The notes: generated by a model not told the origin, from the sequence alone. DNA of 11,600 nt from Pseudomonadota bacterium (GCA_018241985.1 JAFECV010000026.1:1-11600), one strand, 5' to 3'. Numbered from the stretch's first letter, positions 1 through 9,752 are shown. A program made the numbers and translations.

Positions 1-59
1 CGCTCCGGATGGAGCGCCGGCCATTTGCGGGTGATGGTGAACTGGGAGAGATCGCTCAT
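1..59 (-). CDS. Glutathione S-transferase family protein, N-terminal fragment (runs off left edge)
   Basis: Only the first 19 complete codons are present, from an ATG at 57-59 reading leftwards out of the window. The peptide begins MSDLSQFTITRKWPALHPE. From memory this matches the start of a group of proteobacterial glutathione S-transferases (YghU-like), which continue with a thioredoxin-fold segment that would lie outside the window. No clear Shine-Dalgarno sequence precedes the ATG. The gene is on the same strand as the MFS permease and 70 bases downstream of it, so the two could be co-transcribed. The call depends on a very short peptide: the presence of a gene is more certain than its family. 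Confidence 0.5.
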   Translation of the reverse strand, partial: MSDLSQFTITRKWPALHPE

Positions 60-129
60 CGGGCCATTCTGACCGAATACGCAGAAGCCCACCCGCAGTG
101 GCCGCGTTCACACATTCGTTCGATACCGT

Positions 130-1401
130 TCAACGCTGCGTTGTGGGGCCGGGCAACAGCAGGAACGCCAGCGCGCCCAGCACGAGCAGCGCCGCGATCG
201 CGCCGAGCACCGCGGCGTACGGCTCCATCGCATGCGCGATCGCGACCGACGCGACGAAGCCGGTGAACCACTGCATGAAGGCGACACCGAGGAACATCGC
301 CATCGTGAACAGCGCCAGCGCGCGCCCGGTGAGTTGGGCCGGGTACGCGGCGCGCACGTCGGCGTACTGCAGCACCATGTAGCCCGACAGCAAGCCGATC
401 ACGAGCGGCGACGCCACGTCGAGCCACGCCAGGTGCAGCAGCGCCGGCGCCGCAAACAGCGCGGCCGCCACCAGCGTGTAGCCAATGATCCAGGCGCGGC
501 GCCGCGCCGGGCCCGGGTCGAGCCGGCCGAACAGCGGCGGGCTGACCAGGGACACCAGCGACATCACCAGCGCGACGTTGCCGCTTTGCACCAGCGAGAA
601 GCCGTGGCGCTGCATCAGCATCGGCCCGAGCCACAGGCCGCGCAGCGAGATGAACGACGCATAGCCGACCGCCGACAGCAGCAGGATGCCCAGCGTGTGC
701 CGCAGCAGCAGCAGCGCGCCGAATTTGGCGAACGCCTCGCGCAGCGATTCGTGCTGCGGCGCCGCGTCTGCCGCGTGCAGCGGCGCCGGCTCGTGCACCA
801 GCGCGAGGATCGCGATCCAGGCCAGCACGGCGAACGCGCACAACACCCAGAAGCCGACGCGCCACGAACTCGCCTCGATCAGCCACGCCAACGGCGTGCC
901 GGTCAGCAGCATGCCGATGCCGCCGATGCTCAGCACCTGGCCCGACACCACCGCGAAGCGCGCCGGCGGCAGGTGCCGCGCGATGAACACCGTGCTCGCG
1001 AGAAAGGTCGGCGCGCAGCCGAGGCCGATCAGCGCCTGGCCCAGCACCAGGAGCGGAAAGCTGTGCGCGACCGCGGTCAGCGCGGAGCCAAGAATAGCGA
1101 GCGGAAACGCCGCGAGCACGGTGCGGCGCACGCCGTGCAGGTCGATGCCGATGCCGACGAACATCTGCATCACGCCGAACGAGAAGTGGTAGGCGCCGGC
1201 GAACACGCCGAGCGCCTGCGCGCCGATGTGGAAGTCGGCTTCCAGCGGCGCGGCGATGATGGTCGCGACCGTGCGGAACGCCTGGCTCATGCCGAACGCC
1301 GCGGTCAGCGCGAGCAGCATCGGCCACAGCGAACGCGGGGCGGCGGATGCCGGCAATGACGGCGAGGACGATGAGGAAGAAGGTGGAGCCGGGGAACTCA
1401 T
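130..1401 (-). CDS. Major facilitator superfamily (MFS) permease, substrate unknown
   Basis: This is a 423-residue integral inner-membrane protein with about 12 hydrophobic segments, the usual MFS length and layout. After a Ser/Pro-rich cytoplasmic tail (residues 2-24), the first membrane segment starts near residue 25. The loop between segments 2 and 3 carries a version of MFS motif A (GIGIDLHGVRR, about residues 83-93), and a longer polar loop (about 208-225) separates the two six-helix halves. The ATG at 1401 is preferred because upstream in-frame codons give an arginine-rich, non-membrane extension; no strong Shine-Dalgarno sequence is visible. The gene lies 181 bases downstream of metH on the same strand, with a palindrome in between, so it may have its own promoter. 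Nothing in the sequence identifies the substrate. Confidence 0.85.
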   Translation of the reverse strand: MSSPAPPSSSSSSPSLPASAAPRSLWPMLLALTAAFGMSQAFRTVATIIAAPLEADFHIGAQALGVFAGAYHFSFGVMQMFVGIGIDLHGVRRTVLAAFPLAILGSALTAVAHSFPLLVLGQALIGLGCAPTFLASTVFIARHLPPARFAVVSGQVLSIGGIGMLLTGTPLAWLIEASSWRVGFWVLCAFAVLAWIAILALVHEPAPLHAADAAPQHESLREAFAKFGALLLLRHTLGILLLSAVGYASFISLRGLWLGPMLMQRHGFSLVQSGNVALVMSLVSLVSPPLFGRLDPGPARRRAWIIGYTLVAAALFAAPALLHLAWLDVASPLVIGLLSGYMVLQYADVRAAYPAQLTGRALALFTMAMFLGVAFMQWFTGFVASVAIAHAMEPYAAVLGAIAALLVLGALAFLLLPGPTTQR

Positions 1402-1548
1402 GCGCGGATGGCAGGTGCCGGTTGCCGAGCGTACACCGGTGGTCACGCTCGCGGTGTCGCGCGCGCGGCGGCGAGCCTTGGCGCATCGGGCCGAGAGCCG
1501 AAATATCAATCAAATGTGCCGCAAGCGCAGGCAACACCTTCACATTTA

Positions 1549-1565
1549 GCTATCTTTACGATAGC
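1549..1565 (-). repeat. Short perfect palindrome between metH and the MFS gene
   Basis: GCTATC and GATAGC (6 bp) flank a 5-base loop in an AT-rich patch of otherwise GC-rich DNA. It lies 17 bases past the metH stop and about 150 bases before the MFS start. It has no following T-run on either strand, so it is a poor intrinsic terminator. The TATC-N5-GATA shape could equally be an operator for a dimeric regulator of the MFS gene. Its function is not determined. Confidence 0.35.
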
Positions 1566-1582
1566 AATCCGAGCCAGGCCAA

Positions 1583-4390
<2,808 letters not shown>

Positions 4391-4438
4391 GCTCACCTCG
4401 GGTGTTGCGGGCCGCGTGCTGCGGCCCTTCCGGTGAGC
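4391..4438 (-). promoter_or_regulatory. Predicted expression platform of the metH riboswitch (ribosome binding site and anti-SD pairing)
   Basis: Reading on the minus strand, the metH Shine-Dalgarno region is GAGGTGAGC followed directly by the ATG. GGTGAGC (4397 to 4391) is perfectly complementary to GCTCACC (4438 to 4432). Between them is a perfect 7-bp GC hairpin, GGGCCGC/GCGGCCC, at 4409-4427 with a 5-base loop. Four bases of the anti-SD strand (4435-4438) also belong to the 3' strand of the aptamer pseudoknot, so the two pairings exclude each other. When the aptamer forms, the ribosome binding site should be free; when it does not, the site should be masked. The complementarity is seen; the switch is inferred. 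Confidence 0.6.
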
Positions 4439-4503
4439 GTCGTTGATCGCGACTCAAGCCTGGCGCCGGGAATACGACCGGTCTGCTGCAACGCTCCTTG
4501 AGT
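4435..4503 (-). promoter_or_regulatory. S-adenosylhomocysteine (SAH) riboswitch aptamer upstream of metH
   Basis: On the minus strand the leader contains the conserved SAH-riboswitch blocks in order: AAGGAGCGTTGCAG, then CCAGGCTTGAG, then CAACGACGCTCACC. P1 is ACTCAAG (4503-4497) with CTTGAGT (4458-4452), 7 bp. P2 is an ACCGGT-side hairpin with CCGG arms at 4478-4481 and 4466-4469. The pseudoknot P4 pairs GAGCGT (4496-4491) with ACGCTC (4440-4435). The layout follows the published Ralstonia aptamer closely, including the GAGGAGCG...CAGGCU...GCGCUCA core. SAH riboswitches are known to raise expression of SAH-recycling genes such as ahcY, metH and metF when SAH accumulates, which fits metH. The family call rests on pattern recognition, not on a covariance search. 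Confidence 0.88.
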
Positions 4504-4511
4504 TAACATGA

Positions 4512-4517
4512 ATTGTA
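4512..4517 (-). promoter_or_regulatory. Probable -10 element of the metH promoter
   Basis: On the minus strand TACAAT matches the sigma-70 -10 consensus at 5 of 6 positions. It would start transcription near 4505, two bases before the first P1 base of the riboswitch (4503), which is where such an aptamer transcript is expected to begin. No good -35 hexamer is seen; with a 17-base spacer the -35 position reads AGCCTG. An activator or a weak promoter is therefore possible. Confidence 0.5.
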
Positions 4518-4587
4518 TTTCCAAGCGCGGCTGCCAGGCTCATGGCGCTCGCGAATCCCGCAATCCCACTCTGGGGCCCGCATCGCG

Positions 4588-5217
4588 ATGTTCGGCAAGC
4601 TGTTCGGCAGGAACGACAGGCAACCCGGGGCGCCGGACGGCGCCGGGCCGGCCGCGGCACCATCGATGACGCAGGCCGAGCGGCTGCGCTCGGTCGCCGG
4701 CTCGTCCAGCGCCGAGCGGGCCGCCGAGATGCTGATCGGCCCGGCCGCGCTGATGCAGCTCAGCCTGGACGAGGCGCGCATCATCGTCAGCCACATGCAG
4801 CCGCACCGGATCGCGCGCGGCACCACGGTGATCCGCGAAGGCGACGTCGACAAGACCGACTTCATGCTGCTGATCCTCGACGGCGAGGTCACGATCGAGA
4901 CCATCGTCGTCAGCCGCTCCGAGCCGATCACGCTGACCGTGCTCGGGCCGGGCCGCCTGATCGGCGAGATGGGCCTGCTCGACGGCGAGGCGCGATCCGC
5001 CTCGTGCACCGCGTCGACCGACGTGCGCGGCGCGATCCTGACGCGCGAGGCGCTCGGCCGCCTGCTCGACGACGACCCGCGCACTGCCGCGAAGCTGATG
5101 ATGGCGATCGCGCAGCGGACCGCGGTGCGGCTGCGCGAGTGCACCGACAAGCTGAAGATGTACACCCAGCTGACGCAGGCGATGCAGCAGGAGATCAATC
5201 GGCCGACGGTGTTGTGA
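4588..5217 (+). CDS. Cyclic nucleotide-binding domain protein without a DNA-binding domain
   Basis: This is a 209-residue soluble protein with a single CRP-like cNMP-binding beta-roll at about residues 55-165. The RGTTVIREGD strand-turn lies at 78-87. The phosphate-binding cassette IGEMGLLDGEARSAS is at 125-139, with Glu127 and Arg136 where cAMP- or cGMP-binding proteins keep their ligand contacts. The remainder (about 165-209) is helical and has no helix-turn-helix, unlike CRP/FNR regulators of about 230 residues. The N-terminal 45 residues are Gly/Ala/Pro-rich and probably disordered. The ATG at 4588 is chosen over an ATT at 4513, which would add a basic, unrelated tail; a weak GGGG at 4573-4576 precedes it. 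The gene is divergent from metH. A role in sensing cyclic nucleotide or acting as a stand-alone regulatory subunit is inference. Confidence 0.8.
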   Translation: MFGKLFGRNDRQPGAPDGAGPAAAPSMTQAERLRSVAGSSSAERAAEMLIGPAALMQLSLDEARIIVSHMQPHRIARGTTVIREGDVDKTDFMLLILDGEVTIETIVVSRSEPITLTVLGPGRLIGEMGLLDGEARSASCTASTDVRGAILTREALGRLLDDDPRTAAKLMMAIAQRTAVRLRECTDKLKMYTQLTQAMQQEINRPTVL

Positions 5218-5273
5218 GGCGCTCAGGGTGTTGCACTCCAAAATTGAAGCTCGAGACCGCCGTTCGCGCCTCA
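5215..5273. repeat. Spaced 8-bp inverted repeat between convergent genes
   Basis: TGAGGCGC (5215-5222) and GCGCCTCA (5266-5273) are perfect inverted copies with a 43-base spacer. The left arm includes the stop codon of the cNMP-binding gene, and the right arm lies 11 bases from the end of the antitoxin frame. It could close a large stem between the convergent genes, but there is no T-run, so a terminator role is weakly supported. Confidence 0.3.
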
Positions 5274-5283
5274 GAAGCACGGC

Positions 5284-5576
5284 TCAGTTGCGCACCGGGT
5301 CGATCGACAGCTTCAACCTAAGCGCACGCACGACCTTGAACAACGTATCGCTGCTGGGCGCGCGCTCGCCGGACACGCTCTTGTAAAGGCTCTCGCGCGA
5401 GAGGCCGGTGTCGTTCGCTAGCTGCGCCATGCCGCGGGCGCGGGCAATAGCGCCGAGCGCACCGGCAAGCTCGGCAGGGTCGTTGTCCTCGATCACCTGG
5501 GCAGGTATTCGGCTACGTCCTCGTCGCTTTCGAGGTAGTTGACGATGTCAAACGGGCGGGTCTTGACCTTGCTCAT
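5284..5576 (-). pseudogene. HigA-like antitoxin (addiction module antidote), frameshifted
   Basis: The natural ATG at 5574-5576 opens MSKVKTRPFDIVNYLESDED, the usual start of the HI1420-type antidote family, but this frame stops at 5493-5495 after 27 codons. The rest of the protein continues in the -1 frame from 5496 (IEDNDPAELAGALGAIARAR...), with a helix-turn-helix at about 5340-5420 (AQLANDTGLSRESLYKSVSGE) and an ordinary C-terminus at 5284. Adding one base near 5497-5505 would restore a continuous protein of about 98 residues, the normal family length. No canonical slippery heptamer is visible, so loss of one base (mutation or sequencing error) is more likely than programmed frameshifting. 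A GTG at 5496 could start a truncated 70-residue HTH protein. Such antidotes normally bind and neutralise a RelE-type toxin encoded just upstream. Confidence 0.7.
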
Positions 5577-5680
5577 TCCGTAACTCCAGAGCCAGTGCCT
5601 TGGCTCGTTCGATGTCGCGCTCCTGGCGCTGCTTGCGCGCCGAGCCCTTGACGCGGATCAATACGCGGGCCCCGGTCCGC
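5548..5680 (-). pseudogene. Probable 3' remnant of a HigB/RelE-like toxin gene
   Basis: Just upstream of the antitoxin on the same strand, one frame reads ARVLIRVKGSARKQRQERD and then IERAKALALELRNE, stopping at 5548. The charged DIERAKALA helix is typical of the C-terminus of the Gp49/HigB-type killer proteins that precede HI1420-type antidotes. The preceding part does not show the family's usual sequence (GxxSELRI, GPGYRV), and a whole toxin of about 100 residues would have to run into the ccoI coding region. I read it as a truncated gene, replaced or deleted up to about 5690. The left limit is approximate. The call rests on a 20-30 residue resemblance and on position. Confidence 0.4.
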
Positions 5681-5721
5681 CCCGATGATGGCGCCCTTTG
5701 CGCGCCGCAAACGGGCAGCCC

Positions 5722-8079
5722 GTGACGACTCCAATCGCCGTCGATCAGCAACGCCCGCTCGATCTTCTTGCGGAGGGCGCAGCGTGCGCGGCCGCCGGCT
5801 GGGACGACCCTGACGAGCTGGCCCGCTTCACGCGCTGGCACGACGCGGCCGCAGGTCGCCGGGGCGAGTCGACCCTCGTGATCGAAGGCATGTACTGCGC
5901 GGCCTGCTCGGTCGGGATCGAGCAGACGCTGCAGGCGCTGCCGGGCGTCGAGTCGGCGGACGTGAATCCGGCGACGCGGCGCGCGCGCGTGGTCTGGGAT
6001 CCGGAGCGGGTGCGCGCGTCGAGCATGGTCGCCGCGATCGAGGCCGCCGGCTACCGCGCGTATCCGGCGCTTTCGCTGCAGGCCGAAGCAGGCCGCCGGC
6101 GCGAGCAGCGCACGATGCTGTGGCGGCTGTTCGTCGCGGGCTTCTGCGCGATGCAGGTGATGATGTACGCGGCGCCGCTGTACTGGGCCGGCCCCGGCGA
6201 CATGAGCCCGGACATCGCGCGGCTGCTGCTGTGGGCGAGCTGGCTGCTGTGCATCCCGGTGCTGGTGTTCTCGTCCGGCCCGTTCCTGCGCGGCGCGTGG
6301 CAGCAGATCCGGCACCGGCGCATCGGCATGGATGTGCCGGTCGCTTTAGGCATCGTCGTCACCTTCGTCGCGAGCACCGGGGCGGCGTTCGACCCGGGCG
6401 GGCCGTTCGGGCACGAGGTCTACTTCGACTCGCTGGCGATGTTCGTGTTCTTCCTGCTGTGCGGGCGCTGGCTCGAGATGCGCTCGCGCAGTGCTACCGT
6501 CGGCGCGCTCGAATCGCTAATGCTGCGCCTGCCGGAGATGGTGCGCCGGCTCGGTCCGGGCGACGCGGTGGAGATGGTGCCGGTGCGCCGCATCCGGCCG
6601 GGCGACCGGGTGCAGGTGCTGCCGGGCGAGGCGTTCCCGGCCGACGGCCGGCTGTGCGACGGGTCCACGCAGGTCGACGAGGCGCTGCTGAGCGGCGAGT
6701 CCACGCCGGTGCTGCGCGGCCCGGGCCAGGCGGTGCTGGCGGGCAGCTTCAACCTCGGCGCGCCGGTGAGCCTCGAGGTCGAGCGCGCCGGCGGCGACAC
6801 CCGCTATGCGCAGATCGTCGCGCTGATGGAGCACGCATCGACCGAGCGCCCGCAACTGGTGCGTCAGGCCGACCGCATCGCCGCGCCGTTCCTGTGGGCC
6901 GTGCTGCTGGCGGCGCTGCTGGCGGCGGCCGTGTGGTCGTTCATCGATCCGGGGCACGCGGTCTGGGTCGCGGTGTCGGTGCTGATCGTCACCTGTCCGT
7001 GCGCGCTGTCGCTCGCGACGCCTTCGGCGCTGCTGGCCGCGGCCGGCCAGCTGGCGCGCGGCGGCGTGCTGGTGCAGCGGCTCGTCGCGCTGGAAGCGCT
7101 GGCGCGCGCCGACCTGTTCGTCTTCGACAAGACCGGCACGCTGACGGAGGACCGTCTCGGGCTCGCCGGCGTCAGCCCGGCGCCGGGCTGGACGCGTGCG
7201 GCCGCGCTGCGGCATGCTGCGGCGCTCGCGGCGGGCTCGCTGCATCCGGTTTCGCGCGCGTTGTGCGAGGCGGCGCGCAGCGAGCAGGCCGGGCCGGAAT
7301 TGCTCACTGGGCTACGCGAGATCGCCGGGCGCGGGGTCGAGGGACGCGATGCCGCCGGGCGCTGCTGGCGTCTCGGGTCCGCCGGCTTCGCGGGAACAGA
7401 GGCGGCGCCCACTGGTGGGCAGGGTGTCGCGGCCTGGCTGTCGGTGGACGGCGCGCTTGTCGCCTCTTTCGCCTTCGACGAGCGCCTGCGCGCCGACGCA
7501 CGCGACGCGATTGCCGCGTTGCAGGCCGACGGCGCGCGCGTGATGCTGCTGTCCGGCGACCGGGGCGAATCGGCCGGACGCGTGGCGCGCAGCTTGGGGC
7601 TGAGCGAGGTCCACGCCGGCGCGTCGCCCGAGGACAAGCTGCGCCTGCTGAGCGAGGCGCAGGCCGGCGGCGCGAAGGTCGCGATGGTCGGCGATGGCGT
7701 GAACGACGGCCCGGTGCTGGCGCGCGCCGACGTGTCGATCGCGATGGGGCAGGGCGCGCCGCTGGCGCGCGCGCAGGCCGACCTGACGCTGCTCGGCGGC
7801 CGGCTCGCCGACCTGGTGCGTGCGCGGCGGCTGGCGCGGCGCATGCTGCGCATCGTGCGCCAGAACCTGGCCTGGGCCGCCCTTTACAACGCGGCCTGCG
7901 TGCCGCTCGCGCTGCTCGGCTGGCTGCCGCCCTGGCTGGCCGGACTGGGCATGGCGAGCAGTTCGCTGCTGGTGGTGCTGAACGCGCAGCGCCTGCGCCG
8001 GCCCGAAGCGGCGGCGCCGGCAGCGGCGCGCACGCCGCCGGGCGCGCTGGCGCCGGTAGTGCCGGTGACGCGGGGCTGA
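5722..8079 (+). CDS. ccoI: Copper-transporting P-type ATPase for cbb3 oxidase assembly (CcoI/FixI)
   Basis: This 785-residue P1B ATPase exports copper across the inner membrane for insertion into the CuB site of cbb3 oxidase. Numbering is from a GTG at 5722. The heavy-metal domain has GMYCAACS with Cys59 and Cys62. There are eight expected membrane segments. The actuator loop carries SGES (324-327), the ion channel CPC (425-427), the phosphorylated Asp469 in DKTGT, the HP pair at 508-509, and GDGVND at 657-662. The last two segments keep YN (722-723) and MASS (744-747), as in Cu(I) ATPases. The start is uncertain: a TTG at 5698 would add eight residues, an in-frame stop lies at 5686-5688, and neither start has a good ribosome binding site. 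It sits 3 bases before ccoS, consistent with one operon. The decayed toxin-antitoxin locus abuts the 5' end. Confidence 0.93.
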   Translation: MTTPIAVDQQRPLDLLAEGAACAAAGWDDPDELARFTRWHDAAAGRRGESTLVIEGMYCAACSVGIEQTLQALPGVESADVNPATRRARVVWDPERVRASSMVAAIEAAGYRAYPALSLQAEAGRRREQRTMLWRLFVAGFCAMQVMMYAAPLYWAGPGDMSPDIARLLLWASWLLCIPVLVFSSGPFLRGAWQQIRHRRIGMDVPVALGIVVTFVASTGAAFDPGGPFGHEVYFDSLAMFVFFLLCGRWLEMRSRSATVGALESLMLRLPEMVRRLGPGDAVEMVPVRRIRPGDRVQVLPGEAFPADGRLCDGSTQVDEALLSGESTPVLRGPGQAVLAGSFNLGAPVSLEVERAGGDTRYAQIVALMEHASTERPQLVRQADRIAAPFLWAVLLAALLAAAVWSFIDPGHAVWVAVSVLIVTCPCALSLATPSALLAAAGQLARGGVLVQRLVALEALARADLFVFDKTGTLTEDRLGLAGVSPAPGWTRAAALRHAAALAAGSLHPVSRALCEAARSEQAGPELLTGLREIAGRGVEGRDAAGRCWRLGSAGFAGTEAAPTGGQGVAAWLSVDGALVASFAFDERLRADARDAIAALQADGARVMLLSGDRGESAGRVARSLGLSEVHAGASPEDKLRLLSEAQAGGAKVAMVGDGVNDGPVLARADVSIAMGQGAPLARAQADLTLLGGRLADLVRARRLARRMLRIVRQNLAWAALYNAACVPLALLGWLPPWLAGLGMASSSLLVVLNAQRLRRPEAAAPAAARTPPGALAPVVPVTRG

Positions 8080-8082
8080 AGC

Positions 8083-8289
8083 GTGGACGTGCTGTTCCTG
8101 CTCGTGCCGATATCGGTGCTGCTCGTGCTGCTGCTCATCGTGCTGTTCGCCTGGGCATTGCACGGTGGCCAGTTCGACAACCTGGAGCGCGAGGGCGAAC
8201 GCATCCTGTGGGACGAGCCGGAAATGCTGCGACGCACGAGGCTTGATGCAAATCAAGTGACCGGGAAGTCCGAACCGGAACAATCTTGA
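8083..8289 (+). CDS. ccoS: cbb3-type cytochrome oxidase assembly protein CcoS
   Basis: This 68-residue protein has one N-terminal membrane segment (about residues 3-27), then the hallmark [21 protein letters not shown] region (about 25-46) and a short polar tail. CcoS is required for a functional cbb3 oxidase with its heme b and copper cofactors; its exact biochemical action is not clear. The start is GTG at 8083, three bases after the ccoI stop, with GGGG at 8072-8075 as a modest ribosome binding site. The end of the gene (codons reading LDANQV) contains the FNR box of the following genes, so this tail is under both coding and regulatory constraint. The stop is 23 bases before the ccoN ATG. 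Confidence 0.92.
   Translation: MDVLFLLVPISVLLVLLLIVLFAWALHGGQFDNLEREGERILWDEPEMLRRTRLDANQVTGKSEPEQS
8243..8256 (+). promoter_or_regulatory. FNR/Anr-type binding site for the ccoNOQP promoter
   Basis: TTGAT-GCAA-ATCAA is an exact, fully palindromic match to the FNR consensus TTGAT-N4-ATCAA. Its centre is at 8249.5. A class II activated promoter (centre at -41.5) predicts a transcript start near 8291 and a -10 hexamer at 8279-8284, where AACAAT matches 4 of 6 positions. The predicted leader is about 22 bases and contains the ccoN ribosome binding site. FNR-type control is the known mode for cbb3 oxidases, which work at low oxygen. The site is inside ccoS. Confidence 0.88.
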
Positions 8290-8312
8290 CATCGCAACGA
8301 GGGAATTCGCAA

Positions 8313-9752
8313 ATGAGCAATGCCCCGGCCGCAGTCGCGGCCCATTACAACGACAAGGTGGTGCGCCAGTTCGCGATCATGACGGTGGTCTGGGGCATCG
8401 TCGGCATGCTGGTCGGCGTGTTCATTGCCGCCGAGCTGACCTGGCCCGAGCTGGGCATGGGCATCCCGTGGCTCAGCTACGGGCGCCTCCGCCCGCTGCA
8501 CACCAACGCGGTGATCTTCGCGTTCGGCGGCTGCGCGCTGTTCGCCACCAGCTACTACGTGGTGCAGCGCACCGGCCAGGTGCGGCTGTTCGCGCCGAAG
8601 CTCGCAGCGTTCACGTTCTGGGGCTGGCAGGCGGTGATCGTCGCCGCCGCGATCTCGCTGCCGCTGGGCTACACCCGCGCCAAGGAATACGCCGAGCTCG
8701 AATGGCCGATCGGCGTGCTGATCACGCTGGTGTGGGTGTCGTACGCGATCGTATTCTTCGGCACCGTCGGCACGCGCCGCGTGCGCCACATCTACGTCGC
8801 CAACTGGTTCTACGGCGGCTTCATCCTCGCGGTGGCGCTGCTGCACCTGGTCAACGGCGCGGTGATCCCGGTCAGCTTCATGAAGAGCTACTCGGTCTAC
8901 GCCGGCGTGCAGGACGCGATGGTGCAATGGTGGTACGGCCACAACGCGGTGGGCTTCTTCCTCACGGCCGGTTTCCTCGGGATGATGTACTACTTCATCC
9001 CGAAGCAGGCCGAGCGACCGGTGTACAGCTACCGGCTGTCGATCGTGCACTTCTGGGCGCTGATCTTCACCTACATGTGGGCGGGGCCGCACCACCTGCA
9101 CTACACCGCGCTACCCGACTGGGCGCAGAGCCTGGGCATGGTGTTCTCGCTGATCCTGCTCGCGCCGAGCTGGGGCGGAATGATCAACGGCATCATGACG
9201 CTGTCGGGCGCCTGGTACAAACTGCGCGACGACCCGATCCTGAAGTTCCTGATCGTCGCGCTGTCGTTCTACGGCATGTCGACCTTCGAGGGGCCGATGA
9301 TGTCGATCAAGACGGTGAACGCGCTGTCGCACTACACCGACTGGACGATCGGCCACGTGCACTCGGGCGCGCTCGGCTGGGTCGGGTTGATCTCGATCGG
9401 CTCGCTCTACCACCTGATCCCGCGGCTGTTCGGCCAGACGCGCATGTACAGCGTGAAGGCGATCGAGCTGCATTTCTGGATCTCAACCGTCGGCATCGTG
9501 CTCTACATCGCGGCGATGTGGATCGCCGGCGTGATGCAGGGCCTGATGTGGCGCGCGCTCAACCCGGACGGCACGCTGGTCTACACCTTCGTCGAGAGCG
9601 TGAAGGCGACCTTCCCGTTCTACGTGATCCGACTGATCGGCGGCCTGCTGTACCTGAGCGGCATGCTCGTGATGGCTTGGAACACCGTGATGACGGTGCG
9701 CGCGGGCCGGCCGCAGCCGGTGCGGATCCCGAGCATGGCGGCAACGGCCTGA
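8313..9752 (+). CDS. ccoN: cbb3-type cytochrome c oxidase catalytic subunit I (CcoN)
   Basis: This 479-residue heme-copper oxidase subunit, with about 12 membrane helices, reduces oxygen to water and pumps protons in the inner membrane. Expected ligands are present: His63 (RPLHTN) and His350 for low-spin heme b, His348 (IGHVHSG) for heme b3, and His210 ([10 protein letters not shown]), His260 and His261 (GPHHLHYT) for CuB. Tyr254, six residues before the His pair, is where C-type oxidases keep the tyrosine cross-linked to a CuB histidine. Spacing between these residues agrees with the Pseudomonas stutzeri enzyme as I recall it. The ATG at 8313 is preferred over an in-frame TTG at 8286 because GAGGGA lies at 8299-8304, eight bases upstream. 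It is the first gene of ccoNOQP, behind the FNR box. Confidence 0.97.
   Translation: MSNAPAAVAAHYNDKVVRQFAIMTVVWGIVGMLVGVFIAAELTWPELGMGIPWLSYGRLRPLHTNAVIFAFGGCALFATSYYVVQRTGQVRLFAPKLAAFTFWGWQAVIVAAAISLPLGYTRAKEYAELEWPIGVLITLVWVSYAIVFFGTVGTRRVRHIYVANWFYGGFILAVALLHLVNGAVIPVSFMKSYSVYAGVQDAMVQWWYGHNAVGFFLTAGFLGMMYYFIPKQAERPVYSYRLSIVHFWALIFTYMWAGPHHLHYTALPDWAQSLGMVFSLILLAPSWGGMINGIMTLSGAWYKLRDDPILKFLIVALSFYGMSTFEGPMMSIKTVNALSHYTDWTIGHVHSGALGWVGLISIGSLYHLIPRLFGQTRMYSVKAIELHFWISTVGIVLYIAAMWIAGVMQGLMWRALNPDGTLVYTFVESVKATFPFYVIRLIGGLLYLSGMLVMAWNTVMTVRAGRPQPVRIPSMAATA

Noticed and set aside
1..16. Perfect 6-bp hairpin CGCTCC-GGAT-GGAGCG at the left edge
   Set aside because: It lies in the first codons of the partial glutathione S-transferase gene and has no T-run. 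Such chance hairpins are common at this GC content.
4443..4457. TTGAT...CTCAA near the metH leader as a possible FNR site
   Set aside because: The spacing is 5 bases and one half-site is imperfect; these bases belong to the P1 and P3 region of the riboswitch.
4391..4512. Cobalamin riboswitch in the metH leader
   Set aside because: No B12-box-like sequence is seen on the minus strand, and the leader is too short for the usual aptamer of about 200 nt. The SAH riboswitch explains the conserved blocks.
5539..5551. TTGAC-GAT-GTCAA palindrome as a possible FNR/DNR site
   Set aside because: The spacer is 3 rather than 4 bases, and it lies in the antitoxin coding start where it encodes the family's FDIV residues, with no promoter arrangement around it.
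6120..8246. Long plus-strand frame overlapping ccoI in another register
   Set aside because: Its protein is low-complexity Arg/Gly/Ala with no motifs, and the overlapping ccoI frame has every P-type ATPase signature.
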